A DNA stretch of 64,000 nt from Mucilaginibacter celer (lineage in GTDB: Bacteria > Bacteroidota > Bacteroidia > Sphingobacteriales > Sphingobacteriaceae): the NCBI RefSeq assembly GCF_003576455.2, contig NZ_CP032869.1, positions 5,580,001 through 5,644,000 of the forward strand. The letters are read 5' to 3'. This document shows, one piece after another, positions 26,188 to 35,414 of the stretch; the first letter of the stretch is position 1, and every line of letters starts with the position of its first letter. Position numbers and translations under genes: made by a program. The notes beneath the pieces are model-generated. The model worked only from the letters and a program-made list of their open reading frames with translations. It was not told the origin of the DNA and made no database searches.

Positions 26188-27372
26188 GTGAGCACAATTA
26201 CCAAAACCCGGATAACATCTATCGATTTTTTGCGCGGCACCATAATGATCATTATGGCGCTTGATCATGTGAGGGATTATTTATTTTTCGGGTCGTTTTA
26301 TTTTGATCCGCTTGATTTTGGGAAAACCAACGGTGTATTGTTCTTCACCCGGTGGATCACTCATTTCTGCGCACCCATATTTATGCTTCTGGCCGGCACC
26401 TCGGCATCGCTCATCGGGCAAAAGAAAACCAAGGCCCAATTATCGGCGTTCCTGCTTAAACGCGGGTTATGGCTTATTTTTCTGGAGATGATTGTGGTAA
26501 ACTTCGGCTGGAATTTCAACATCACCTTCCCGATGTTCTTTTTCATCACCATCTGGGCATTGGGCTTAAGCATGATCATTTTGGCCGGGCTTATCCATCT
26601 GCCTAAAAAACTCATCCTTGGCATCAGTATAGTTATTATAGCCGGGCATAACCTATTGGATAGTACTCATTTTGATGGTAATACATTAGGGGGCTTTGGC
26701 TGGTCGCTGGTTCATGATCAGCGTTTTTTTATGTGGCATAACGAGTTGTTTTTAGTAGGGTATCCTATTGTACCGCTTATGGCTGTTATGGCACTGGGCT
26801 ATTGCCTTGGCGGGTGGTACACATCGGGTTATGATGTAGCAAAAAGACAAAGAAATTTGCTTATTGCAGGCGGCGCATGTATCGCGGTATTTATTGTACT
26901 CCGTTACAGCAACCTTTACGGCGATCCGGTTAAATGGAGCGTACAAAAAAATGTATTCTTCACATTCCTGTCGTTCATTAACGTTAACAAATATCCGCCA
27001 TCGCTGCTGTACCTGTTAATTACACTGGGTTCGGCGTTTATATTCCTGTCACTTACCGAAAAGGTTAAGAATGGTTTTGTAAACGTGGTATCGGTTTATG
27101 GCAGGGTACCTATGTTTTACTATCTCATCCATATTTATATTATCCACCTCATAGCCATTATTGCGTCGGCCGTTACGCCCGGTCAAAACTGGCATTTATG
27201 GATCCTTACAAAACCCATTTGGTTTACTCATGATTTAAAGGGTTACGGTTTTTCATTACCGGTAGCTTACCTGGTTTGGATAGCTATAGTTGTGGGTTTA
27301 TATCCGTTATGCAAACGCTACGATGCTTACAAACAGGCTAATAAGCAAAAATGGTGGCTGAGTTATTTGTAA
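26188..27372 (+). CDS. DUF1624 / heparan-alpha-glucosaminide acetyltransferase-like membrane protein
   Basis: The product has 394 residues, starting with GTG at 26188. The N-terminus (ITSIDFLRGTIMIIMALDHVRDYLF) is the signature of DUF1624/YeiB-type multi-pass proteins, with His in DHVRD resembling the acetyl-accepting region of HGSNAT-like transferases. About ten transmembrane helices follow (for example FFTRWITHFCAPIFMLLAGTS and VPMFYYLIHIYIIHLIAI). Members are thought to move acyl groups across the inner membrane onto glycans, but this one has no known substrate. There is no operon partner. Confidence 0.82.
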   Translation: MSTITKTRITSIDFLRGTIMIIMALDHVRDYLFFGSFYFDPLDFGKTNGVLFFTRWITHFCAPIFMLLAGTSASLIGQKKTKAQLSAFLLKRGLWLIFLEMIVVNFGWNFNITFPMFFFITIWALGLSMIILAGLIHLPKKLILGISIVIIAGHNLLDSTHFDGNTLGGFGWSLVHDQRFFMWHNELFLVGYPIVPLMAVMALGYCLGGWYTSGYDVAKRQRNLLIAGGACIAVFIVLRYSNLYGDPVKWSVQKNVFFTFLSFINVNKYPPSLLYLLITLGSAFIFLSLTEKVKNGFVNVVSVYGRVPMFYYLIHIYIIHLIAIIASAVTPGQNWHLWILTKPIWFTHDLKGYGFSLPVAYLVWIAIVVGLYPLCKRYDAYKQANKQKWWLSYL

Positions 27373-27392
27373 ATTGTTAATGCCCAGCCCGG

Positions 27393-28007
27393 TTAATAGG
27401 GGCGGGCAACATCATTTATTTCATGAATCACCTCATCAAGCCGGGTAATTGCATCTTTTAAAAAATGCAGAATCTGCCGGTTATGTTCGCTGGTAATTTC
27501 CTGTTCTTCGATGATGTTTACGAGGCCTATAATGCTGGCTACCGGGCTTCGTAATAAATGCGAGTTTTTAAAGGATACCAGGTTAAGTTGCTCAACTTTG
27601 CTTTTAAGTTCATATTGCAGGTTAATGAGGCGGGTAACATCTTCAACCTGCCTGATAATGGTACCGGCGCGGCCATCGGCAGCCCGTTCAAATATCATTT
27701 GCCGCGAGTACAGCCAGATGTAACTGCCATCACCTTTACGGAAACGGGCGGTCATTTCTACCACCTCACCCTGCCGTGCATTCATAACCCTGGCAATAGT
27801 TTGCTGCACTGTTTCAAGATCGTCCGGATGAATGATCTCTTTATAAAAACCATTGCTTAACCTACGGTATTCTTCGTCCGAATAACCCAGCAGCTGGCAG
27901 GCCATCCCGCTCGAAAACGCCAGTTTATTTTGTGCCAGATCGAAGGTTTGAAATTCGACGTGCGTTACGTCGAAAATGGAGTGTAAAAGTTTATTGCCGG
28001 TTTCCAT
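27393..28007 (-). CDS. PAS-domain protein with a HisKA-like helix and no ATPase domain
   Basis: From the ATG at 28007 (METGNKLLHSIFDVTHVEF) the protein has 204 residues; a frame to 28064 adds an unlikely leader. Residues ~15-135 form one PAS/PAC unit (LLGYSDEEYRRLSNGFYKEIIHPDD, then FRKGDGSYIWLYSRQMIFE). Residues ~140-200 (LVSFKNSHLLRSPVASIIGLVNII) match the phosphoacceptor helix style of the protein at 13019-15289. Both stop before any ATPase domain. This is a minimal sensor or phosphotransfer protein; its kinase partner is not apparent. Confidence 0.75.
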   Translation of the reverse strand: METGNKLLHSIFDVTHVEFQTFDLAQNKLAFSSGMACQLLGYSDEEYRRLSNGFYKEIIHPDDLETVQQTIARVMNARQGEVVEMTARFRKGDGSYIWLYSRQMIFERAADGRAGTIIRQVEDVTRLINLQYELKSKVEQLNLVSFKNSHLLRSPVASIIGLVNIIEEQEITSEHNRQILHFLKDAITRLDEVIHEINDVARPY

Positions 28008-28239
28008 CCTATAAATATATACACGAACAATACAGTTAAATGCCTGAATAATAACATTTTTCAAAAGATGAATTTACACTGATGTATCCGTTTTTTGGAG
28101 AGAAAAATATTTTTCCTTTCTTTTGTAAAAAAATATCCGCGCAAAGGCTTTATGTGATCAGCAATTTCTTCCAGGAAAAATAAAACGGGGCAGCACAGCT
28201 GCACTCCTGCAATTATTCACCCTTTAAAGAAATTTGATC

Positions 28240-29829
28240 ATGCTTACAGCACAAGGCCTTGCCTATGTACACCCCAACCGCGATCTCCTTTTTTCTGATC
28301 TCGATCTTACCATCAACAAAAATGATAAAGCCGCCCTTGTTGGCAACAATGGTGCGGGTAAATCTATATTGTTAAATATCCTGGCCGGAAATTTAAAACC
28401 TGCCGCCGGATTGGTAAAAACCAGTTCAAAACCCTACTATGTACCGCAGTTAACCGATAGGTTTAACGAACATACCATAGCCGAAGCGCTTGGCATCAAC
28501 CATAAATTAAAAGCGCTGCACGAGATTTTGAACGGCAATGTAACCGACGAATATCTTACAAATCTTAACGATGATTGGGTTATAGAAGAACGCTACCGGG
28601 AAGCATTAACACACTGGGGGCTGGACAATATCGCAGCCAGCCAGAAGATGGGCACACTTAGCGGCGGACAAAAAACCAAAGTACTGCTGGCGGGCATCAC
28701 AATTCATCAGCCCGAAATAGTTTTGCTTGATGAACCAAGTAATCATTTGGATAGCCGCAGCCGGGAGTTGCTGTACAATTATATCATCAATACAAAAAAC
28801 ACCCTGGTTGTTGTAAGTCATGACAGGGCTTTGCTTAACCTGCTCAACCCTGTTTATGAGCTGAGCAAAAGAGGCATCATCGTGTACGGAGGCAATTATG
28901 ATTTTTACGCCGAACAGAAAACGATAGCTACCGGGGCCCTGAGCCAGGATGTTAAAAGCAAAGAAAAAGCCCTCAGGAAAGCGAAGGAGGTAGAGCGCGA
29001 AGCAATGGAGCGGCAGCAAAAACTGGACGCCCGCGGTAAAAAGAAACAGGAAAAAGCCGGTGTGGCCCGCATTATGATGAACACCATGCGTAACAATGCC
29101 GAAAAAAGCACCTCGCGCGTACAGGATGTTCATGCCGAAAAGGTGGGCGCCATTTCGCAGCAATTAAGTCAGCTGCGTTCATCCCTGCCCGACGCCGATA
29201 AAATGAAGATGGATTTTGATAATTCGGGTTTGCATAATGGTAAGGTGCTAATTACGGTACAGGATGCCAATTTTAAATACCAGGATAACCTGCTTTGGCA
29301 GCAAAACCTTAATTTTCAAATTACAAGCGGCAAGCGCATGGCTATCAGGGGGCAAAACGGATCGGGTAAAACAACCTTGATAAAAATGCTTCTTGGTAAG
29401 CTGCAACCTGTTATTGGGTTGGTTGATAGTGCCAACGTTAAATCTGTTTATATCGATCAGGACTATTCATTGATTAATCCAGCGTTTAAAGTGTACGACC
29501 AGGCGCAGTATTTTAACTCAGGTACATTGCAGGAACATGAAATCAAAATTCGTTTAAACCGGTTTTTATTTACCCGGGAAGATTGGGATAAACCCTGCGG
29601 CGCACTCAGTGGCGGCGAAAAAATGCGGCTGGCACTTTGCTGCCTTGCTATTGGTAACCAGGCACCCGATGTTATTATTTTAGATGAGCCCACCAATAAC
29701 CTCGATCTGCAGAACATAGCCATTTTAACATCGGCCATTAATGATTACCGCGGAACGTTGATTGTAATATCGCACGATGAATATTTTTTAAAGCAGGTTG
29801 GTATTGAGGATGCGGTTGTGTTGGAGTAG
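28240..29829 (+). CDS. ABC-F family ATP-binding protein
   Basis: The 529-residue protein starts at ATG 28240; an in-frame TTG two codons upstream is not needed. It has two ABC cassettes: Walker A GNNGAGKS and GQNGSGKT, signatures LSGGQKTK and LSGGEKMRL, Walker B IVLLDEPSNHLD and VIILDEPTNNLD. Between them lies a charged helical linker (about residues 235-310, rich in Lys/Glu), as in ABC-F translation factors and antibiotic-resistance proteins. There are no membrane helices, so it acts on the ribosome rather than in transport. Its exact subclass is unclear. Confidence 0.9.
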   Translation: MLTAQGLAYVHPNRDLLFSDLDLTINKNDKAALVGNNGAGKSILLNILAGNLKPAAGLVKTSSKPYYVPQLTDRFNEHTIAEALGINHKLKALHEILNGNVTDEYLTNLNDDWVIEERYREALTHWGLDNIAASQKMGTLSGGQKTKVLLAGITIHQPEIVLLDEPSNHLDSRSRELLYNYIINTKNTLVVVSHDRALLNLLNPVYELSKRGIIVYGGNYDFYAEQKTIATGALSQDVKSKEKALRKAKEVEREAMERQQKLDARGKKKQEKAGVARIMMNTMRNNAEKSTSRVQDVHAEKVGAISQQLSQLRSSLPDADKMKMDFDNSGLHNGKVLITVQDANFKYQDNLLWQQNLNFQITSGKRMAIRGQNGSGKTTLIKMLLGKLQPVIGLVDSANVKSVYIDQDYSLINPAFKVYDQAQYFNSGTLQEHEIKIRLNRFLFTREDWDKPCGALSGGEKMRLALCCLAIGNQAPDVIILDEPTNNLDLQNIAILTSAINDYRGTLIVISHDEYFLKQVGIEDAVVLE

Positions 29830-30013
29830 GAAATGAAATGTATTCTGAGAAGCTATTTAATACGGAAAAAAGCAGTCGTTGATACGAACGACACATTTAT
29901 GTCATGCAGGGTAGGCAGAAGCGAATACCTATGGATGATACGTGATATTAGCATTTTGTCATCCTGGGGAAGTAAAAGCCGCGGCATCTGAAGGAGATAT
30001 GACATTTTTCCCC

Positions 30014-30093
30014 TTTGTCATGCTGAGAAACGAAGCATCTTCTTCGCTCTGTATAGCGGCCATGCTTATTGAAGAAGATTCTTCGCTATCGCT
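30014..30093. repeat. left part of a palindromic intergenic repeat interrupted by the IS110 element
   Basis: TTTGTCATGCTGAGAAACG (30014-30032) begins the left arm; GAAGATTCTTCGCTATCGCT ends the preserved right-hand side at 30093. The missing end, ACTCAGGATGACAAAC, is found at 31675-31690 on the other side of the insertion. Joined, the two restore an imperfect TTTGTCATnCTGAG...CTCAGnATGACAAA palindrome. Confidence 0.65.
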
Positions 30094-30105
30094 GCCATTG
30101 ACACA

Positions 30106-31425
30106 TTATGCAGCTATTTGGTTTTCAGAAAGTTGCATATTGTATTTTTTAGCCATTTTTTTCAACAATGCCATTTCTCTTCTCTGCAATTGATCTTCGT
30201 AGCGTTTAGTTCCTTCCTCAACATATGCGGTTCCTTTGGTTAATGTATTATAGTAAGCAATGGCCAACTTTCTGGCACCGGCTTTTATAGCAATCCCCGA
30301 ATCTTTACGGCCACGGAGCTTTCTCATGAAACTACCGATAGCATTATTCTTACTATTCAATAATGACTGGGCACATTGTTTAAAGATCTGCCCGGCAACA
30401 TTGCAAGGCATACCCCTGACATTCTTTTTCATTTTTCCGCTCCGATGACTTTTAGGGGATAAGGTTAACCAGTTTACAAAGCTTTTAACTGTAGGAAAAC
30501 GGCTCATATCCACACCAGTTTCCCCAATCAGCCGCAATGCCGTATAATCATTTATCCCGGGAATGCTGGTAAGGTCAACACCGTATAAGCGCGCCATAGT
30601 GGCGTGAAGCCCCGGTATTTTTGGGGCATGATGCCGTACTGCTTTGGCTTTTCCTGTAACTACCTCTTCTTTATCTACACTTAGTTCGTCCAACAGGCGG
30701 CTAATCTCCCCGTCTATCTTTTTTATTTGGTTTTGGTGTATATCCCAAAGCTGCATGTTCTGCTCAAGCATGAATAAATAGGTATCATTATACCGGCCTT
30801 CCAATGCTTTTAATACTTTTTCACCTTTATATTTTTGAATGCGTTCATCACAAAGGCTAAGTAAATAGTTGCTGTCCCGGTTCCCGGATAATATAGCTTT
30901 GATCATATTAATGCCGCTGGTACCATGGATCTGGCTAAGTACCTCCGGAAGTTTGATGTTCATCAACTCCAGGCATTTCTGCATCTTGTTAACATAGGTA
31001 CTGCCCATACTGATGATATCCAGGCGTTCCCGCACCAAATGACGAAGTTCCATGAACTTGCCCTGGGGGATAAAGCTATGTCTGAGGATGCCGGCAGAAA
31101 ACAGCTTCTGGATCCACTGGCAATCCCTTACATCAGTTTTTCTGCCTTTCACCTGTTTGGTTTCTTTAGGGTTGACCAGGCAAACCAATATGCCAAGTTC
31201 TTCTAACAGAAAGTATAAAGCGATCCAGTAAACACCTGTGGCTTCCATTGCTACCTTTTTTACGCCTCTCTCTTTCAGATACACTGCACAAGCATAATAA
31301 CTTGATGTGAAGGTTTCAAAGCTGACCACCTCTTTCCCATCAGGGGATACAAAAATCTGCTCAGCACCGATATCAATACCTGCAACATTTTGGTGGACTG
31401 TTTCAAAAGTCGTTTCTTTTGCCAT
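30106..31425 (-). CDS. IS110 family transposase (DEDD recombinase)
   Basis: The product has 439 residues. The N-terminal DEDD RuvC-like part is intact: Asp18 (VAGIDIGAEQ), Glu61 (VAMEATGVYW), and Asp98 and Asp101 (KTDVRDCQW). A helical middle leads into the Transposase_20 domain (LTSIPGINDYTALRLIGETG and FVNWLTLSPKSHRSGKMKK). It is longer than many family members (about 330-400), with an added charged C-terminal tail from residue ~410. No stop or frameshift is present, so the element may be active. It ends 12 bases inside the inferred left end. Confidence 0.93.
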   Translation of the reverse strand: MAKETTFETVHQNVAGIDIGAEQIFVSPDGKEVVSFETFTSSYYACAVYLKERGVKKVAMEATGVYWIALYFLLEELGILVCLVNPKETKQVKGRKTDVRDCQWIQKLFSAGILRHSFIPQGKFMELRHLVRERLDIISMGSTYVNKMQKCLELMNIKLPEVLSQIHGTSGINMIKAILSGNRDSNYLLSLCDERIQKYKGEKVLKALEGRYNDTYLFMLEQNMQLWDIHQNQIKKIDGEISRLLDELSVDKEEVVTGKAKAVRHHAPKIPGLHATMARLYGVDLTSIPGINDYTALRLIGETGVDMSRFPTVKSFVNWLTLSPKSHRSGKMKKNVRGMPCNVAGQIFKQCAQSLLNSKNNAIGSFMRKLRGRKDSGIAIKAGARKLAIAYYNTLTKGTAYVEEGTKRYEDQLQRREMALLKKMAKKYNMQLSENQIAA

Positions 31426-31674
31426 AACTTTACTTTAGATTTTAAAATCAAGCAACTTATGGCTCAGGAAAGCGATAAATAAAAGGCACGCTGCCATACG
31501 GGAATACTGCAGGTAACAGTATCACCAAAATGCTTACGCTATTTCCTAAAGCAAATCTCAGGGGCGGGTAAATAACACCAAGAGCTAAACTGCTACTCTG
31601 CCATAAGTTGCTTTTGCAAAGTTCAGCATTCGCTTGTCATCTGCAATGCTATTATTTGTGCGCAAATAAACCCT
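31426..31674 (-). ncRNA. predicted bridge RNA region of the IS110 element
   Basis: The 249 bases upstream of the transposase contain no gene. IS110-subgroup elements encode a structured bridge RNA in this position that specifies target and donor. The segment contains a perfect 13-bp inverted repeat, AGCAACTTATGGC (31451-31463) with its complement at 31600-31612, bracketing ~136 bases. Individual loops were not resolved by eye, so the exact RNA ends are unknown. Confidence 0.5.
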
Positions 31675-31809
31675 ACTCAGGATGACAAACTTTTTTTTTA
31701 ACTTGTCATGGGTAGCTTGTCAGAGCGTGGTGAGATAGGCCTTCGCACTTTGCAAGTTCAAGCGCAGACGCCATGGCCGTTAACTTAAGTGGAAAACCGT
31801 TAAAAAGCA

Positions 31810-31936
31810 TGGGGAATGTGCGATTCCTCTCTTTAGAGGGGTGGAGGGGTGTGTTATTCTGCATGCGGTTTATCGCTTGTATAACACACCCCTGCTCCCG
31901 CTCATTCCCATCGCGCCCCCTCTCAAGAGGGGATTT
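31810..31936. repeat. intergenic palindromic element
   Basis: A perfect 13-bp inverted repeat (AGGGGTGTGTTAT at 31845-31857 with its complement at 31881-31893) is flanked by a second pairing, TGGGGAATG near 31810 with CATTCCCA near 31903, and a small CCCCTCT/AGAGGGG hairpin at 31917-31933. The rest of 31691-32019 shows no gene. Confidence 0.6.
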
Positions 31937-32019
31937 TAAAACTTTTACGCTAAAATAATTCCTTAGGTTAACGGCTATGGCGCAGACGCTTAAACTTGCG
32001 GAGATGTATATTTCACCTA

Positions 32020-33051
32020 TCAGTGCTCAATATGATATGCCCTTTTAACGCTATCATAAACCGCTATATGCGTGTTTGTATTTCCCTGCTTATCCACAAT
32101 GGTTTCGCCCCAGCTAAACGGCTCCCATATAAAAGTGCCTTTAACTTTATTACCGGGCAGCGAAAAGGTAATATCATTTACCTCGCGCTTACGCTGCGAA
32201 TACTCAACAACAATAATATCCTGTTTGTAACGGGTATTTAAATCGGTAAGATTATCTCGCAAGCTATCGGGCGTACCGTGCCATTCGGGATAGTAGGATT
32301 GGCCTATGATATCGAAACTTACTCCCCGCTTAAGCATATTATCCAAAAAATACCGCGACTCGGCATTTTGGCCGCCGCAGGCAATGTGCAGCATTACCGG
32401 AATCTTAATGCTTACAGCCCTCACCCCGTTGATGCCGGCTTTTAAAAACCCTGCAAGGGTATCCAGGTTTTTAAGCCGGCCGTCGGGCCATAAAATACCG
32501 TGGTTAATTTCGTTACCCACCTGCACCATATCGGGCAGGGTGCCTTGTTTTTTAAGGGCGAGCAAAGTAAGCCGGGTAAATGCCCTGATAGAATCATGCA
32601 ATTGCTGGTTGCTGAGATGCTTCCAGGCGGCGGGCTTGTATTGCTTGCCGGGATCGGCCCAGTTATCGCTGTAATGAAAATCGAGCAGGAAGCCTATGCC
32701 GGCCTGTTTAATACGCAGGGCCATTTTTTTAGTATCTTCCAAACCGCAATATCCTTTTGCCGAGTAACCGCTATCGGCTTTAGGGTTATTGAAAATGCGC
32801 AGCCTTACGTAGTTAAAGCCATGATCTTTAAGTATGGTAAAAGCATCCTTACTTACGCCTTTATCGTAAAATTTGTGCCCTTCGGCTTCCAGCTGGGGGA
32901 TAAAGGAAATATCGGCCCCCATAATCTGCTTAAACTTTACCGGCTTTACTTTTTGCGGCGAAAACTTATAGGCCGATAAAACTCCGGTAGCTATAAAACC
33001 GGGTACAATTACTAACAATGCTTTCAAACCAATCTTCGCTTTCATATCCAT
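32020..33051 (-). CDS. GH53 endo-beta-1,4-galactanase (arabinogalactan endo-galactosidase)
   Basis: The 343-residue protein has an N-terminal hydrophobic leader (residues 8-27), then a complete GH53 barrel: MGADISFIPQLEAEG, the NYVRLRIFNNP strand, FLLDFHYSDNWADPGKQ, the acid/base Glu181 in VGNEINHGILWP, and the nucleophile Glu283 in VVEYS. GH53 enzymes cut beta-1,4-galactan side chains of pectin. It should act in the periplasm or at the surface. No SusC/D pair or other pectin gene is adjacent, so it is an isolated enzyme rather than part of an obvious polysaccharide utilisation locus. Confidence 0.9.
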   Translation of the reverse strand: MDMKAKIGLKALLVIVPGFIATGVLSAYKFSPQKVKPVKFKQIMGADISFIPQLEAEGHKFYDKGVSKDAFTILKDHGFNYVRLRIFNNPKADSGYSAKGYCGLEDTKKMALRIKQAGIGFLLDFHYSDNWADPGKQYKPAAWKHLSNQQLHDSIRAFTRLTLLALKKQGTLPDMVQVGNEINHGILWPDGRLKNLDTLAGFLKAGINGVRAVSIKIPVMLHIACGGQNAESRYFLDNMLKRGVSFDIIGQSYYPEWHGTPDSLRDNLTDLNTRYKQDIIVVEYSQRKREVNDITFSLPGNKVKGTFIWEPFSWGETIVDKQGNTNTHIAVYDSVKRAYHIEH

Positions 33052-33146
33052 TGAGTTTTAATCGAATTTACAAGTAAAATCCGGTTGGGTACCTTGCTGC
33101 AAAATCGCCACATAATTGTTACAAGATGGTAACAAGAAACAAAAGC

Positions 33147-33755
33147 TTAGGCCGCGATAATTTTTCCCATCCAAACAGGGATCAGTTTTTTACGTTCCTG
33201 CATCATGTTCAAAAACTGATCGGAGTTAAAATAATTTTCCTGCAGCAGATGCGGGCGGCTCAGGAAAGGAAACACGATCATGCCAAAAATATTCCAGATT
33301 AAATGCACAGGGTGATAACTGATATCGCCATTGGTATGCAGGGCTTTAAGCTGTTTGGCAAAATGCGAATTGATCAGGATTTTCATATTGCCAATCATCG
33401 GGAGTTTGGTTTTGCCGCCCATCACTTCATTCACCATAAAAAAAACAAAATCGGGGTTTTGCACCACCTGGTCGATATAATAACCAACGCAAAGCTCAAT
33501 TTTTTGGTGCAGCGAGGTGTTTTCATTGTTAAGTACCGGCTCTATTTTATCAAACAGCTTTTTAATTGCCTCGTCCATTATAAAAGCAAACAGGTTTTCC
33601 TTACTGCGAAAGTAGTAGTTAACCGAGGCTACATTAATCTGGGCTTCGGCGGCAATATCCCTGATGGTAGTAGCCAGGAAACCTTTTTTGGTAAAGATCA
33701 TCCTGGCTGCTTCCTTTATTTTTTCTTCTGTTGATAGCTCGGCGGTTTGCGGCAT
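33147..33755 (-). CDS. TetR/AcrR family transcriptional regulator
   Basis: The product has 202 residues. The N-terminal helix-turn-helix is standard: IKEAARMIFTKKGFLATTIRDIAAEAQINVASVNYYFRSKENLF (about residues 12-56). The ligand-binding part is helical. It sits 65 bases downstream of the DHA2 efflux gene on the same strand. A perfect 20-bp palindrome of TetR-operator style lies before the efflux gene at 35415-35434, and a 12-bp inverted repeat is immediately upstream of this gene. It is therefore likely to repress the pump in response to a drug-like ligand. Confidence 0.88.
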   Translation of the reverse strand: MPQTAELSTEEKIKEAARMIFTKKGFLATTIRDIAAEAQINVASVNYYFRSKENLFAFIMDEAIKKLFDKIEPVLNNENTSLHQKIELCVGYYIDQVVQNPDFVFFMVNEVMGGKTKLPMIGNMKILINSHFAKQLKALHTNGDISYHPVHLIWNIFGMIVFPFLSRPHLLQENYFNSDQFLNMMQERKKLIPVWMGKIIAA

Positions 33756-33760
33756 GGTTA

Positions 33761-33802
33761 CGTTTATTTTGTAAAGCTAATTATTGCTTAACAAAATAAA
33801 CG
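33761..33802. promoter_or_regulatory. 12-bp inverted repeat upstream of the TetR gene
   Basis: CGTTTATTTTGT (33761-33772) and ACAAAATAAACG (33791-33802) are perfectly complementary around an 18-base loop, in the 65-base gap between the efflux gene stop and the TetR start. It could be an operator pair or an mRNA hairpin; it lacks a typical terminator T-run. Confidence 0.5.
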
Positions 33803-33820
33803 CCATAAATAGTTTGTTGT

Positions 33821-35368
33821 TTAGTGTGCATCTGCAACAGCCTTTTGCCCTTTTACAAACGGGGCCAAAAATACCACCGGGATGGCGCAAAGCATTACTA
33901 TACCCACCACCCAGTAGGCATCATTATAACTTAGTAATGCGCTTTGTTTTTGCACTGCGCCTTCTATAGCTCCATAAGCCATCCGGGTAGCATCGGTAAT
34001 TGATTTGCCTTTGGCTACAAAAGCATGCATGTAATTGTTAAACCGCTCGGTATAAAATGAATTGTAGGGGTTAATGTTAACCAGCAGGTTATTGCGGTGC
34101 GTGGCCTGCCTGATGTGGATCAGGGTATTTAAACCCGCTATCCCGAACGAGCCGCCCAGCTGCCTCATCATATTATTTAACCCTGTGCCCTGGCCAATTT
34201 CTGCCCCCTTCAATCCGCCGATAGCCAGTGTGGTAAGCGGCACAAACAATAACGATAGGCCCACTCCCCTGATAGCCAGCGGCCAGAAGAAATCGCCGGT
34301 GCCAGACGCCAGCGAAGAGCCGGCCAGCATCAACGAAAAAACAAAGAACAACACCATCCCAACCGCAGCCATAAATTGCGCGGGGATCCCTTTATTCAGC
34401 ATAATACCCACAAACGGCATCATCACAATGGTAAACATCCCGCCCGGAAACAGGATCTCGCCGGTTTGCTGCGCGGTAAAGCCCAGCAAGCCCTGGCAAA
34501 ACACCGGGAACACAAATGTTGATCCGTACAAACCAACACCCAATATAAACGAGGTAACCATCCCTGCCGAGAAACTGCGGTGCCGCATAATTTTAAAATT
34601 AACAATAGGATGGTCGGTACTGGTTTCGCGCCAGATAAAAAGCAGCAGACCTAAAACAGCCATTACGGTTAACACAATAATGTAATTGGTGGCAAACCAA
34701 TCTTCATCCTCCCCTTTTTCCAGTATGGTTTGCAGGCTGCCTACGGCTATGGCCAGCAGGGCAATGCCCCACCAGTCTATCGGTTTGCCTTTGCCATCGC
34801 TTGGGGTGGCTTTCACAAACATATAGGTACACAGGGCAGCGATACAGCCAACGGGGATGTTTACGTAAAAAATCCAGCGCCAGGCGGCATGATCGGTGAT
34901 GTAGCCACCAATGGTTGGGCCGATAGTCGGGCCAACAATGGCTCCCAGGCCAAACAGGGCGGTAGCTGTACCTACCTGGTTTGGAGGCCAGGTTTCAAGC
35001 AGGATAGCCTGCGCTGTCGAGATCAGGCCGCCCCCGGCAAGCCCCTGTAAAATCCTAAACAGTACCAGCTCGGTAAGGCTTTGGGCATTTCCGCATAAAA
35101 AAGAAGCGATGGTAAATACAACGATGGACGTGAGAAAGTAATTCTTCCGCCCGAAAAAGCTGCCCAGCCAGCCCGACATGGGCAGTATAATTACGTTGGC
35201 AACGCTATAACCGGTAACAATCCAGGCAGCATCGGTAATGGTGGCCCCTAAGTTTCCCTGGATCTGGGGAATGGAAACGTTAACTATGGTGGTATCTATC
35301 AGTTCGAGCAATGATGCAGTTATTACGGTAATGGTGATGATCCATTTTCTAAATCCTGTTTCAGCCAT
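33821..35368 (-). CDS. DHA2 (EmrB/QacA) family MFS drug efflux transporter
   Basis: From the ATG at 35368 (MAETGFRKWIITITVITASLLELIDTTIVNVSIP) the protein has 515 residues and about fourteen transmembrane helices. The DTTIVNVSIP motif in helix 1, the GWLGSFFGRKNYF loop, and RILQGLAGGGLI with GPTIGPTIGGYI are classic DHA2 motifs. Earlier starts up to 35422 overlap the predicted operator region and are rejected. Proton-driven export of lipophilic drugs is the family role. EmrA and TolC partners are not present in the neighbourhood. Confidence 0.9.
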   Translation of the reverse strand: MAETGFRKWIITITVITASLLELIDTTIVNVSIPQIQGNLGATITDAAWIVTGYSVANVIILPMSGWLGSFFGRKNYFLTSIVVFTIASFLCGNAQSLTELVLFRILQGLAGGGLISTAQAILLETWPPNQVGTATALFGLGAIVGPTIGPTIGGYITDHAAWRWIFYVNIPVGCIAALCTYMFVKATPSDGKGKPIDWWGIALLAIAVGSLQTILEKGEDEDWFATNYIIVLTVMAVLGLLLFIWRETSTDHPIVNFKIMRHRSFSAGMVTSFILGVGLYGSTFVFPVFCQGLLGFTAQQTGEILFPGGMFTIVMMPFVGIMLNKGIPAQFMAAVGMVLFFVFSLMLAGSSLASGTGDFFWPLAIRGVGLSLLFVPLTTLAIGGLKGAEIGQGTGLNNMMRQLGGSFGIAGLNTLIHIRQATHRNNLLVNINPYNSFYTERFNNYMHAFVAKGKSITDATRMAYGAIEGAVQKQSALLSYNDAYWVVGIVMLCAIPVVFLAPFVKGQKAVADAH

Positions 35369-35414
35369 TTGATTAATTTTTAAAAGATTTGTTGAGTTTT
35401 TTGACAAAACAAAA

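Larger units (their letters stand above)
30094..31674 (-). mobile_element. IS110-family insertion sequence
   Basis: The element spans about 1581 bp, bounded by a CT dinucleotide at each junction (30092-30093 and 31673-31674), as expected for IS110/IS621-like elements, which insert at a short core without target duplication. It holds one transposase gene and a 249-base non-coding leader on the 5' side of that gene. Ends are inferred from the interrupted repeat, not from a known reference, and could be off by a few bases. Confidence 0.7.

Noticed and set aside
26188..29829. Extension of the defence island beyond the ABC-3C operon
   Set aside because: Methionine aminopeptidase, DUF1624 protein, PAS protein and ABC-F look chromosomal with normal base composition; no defence domains were seen.
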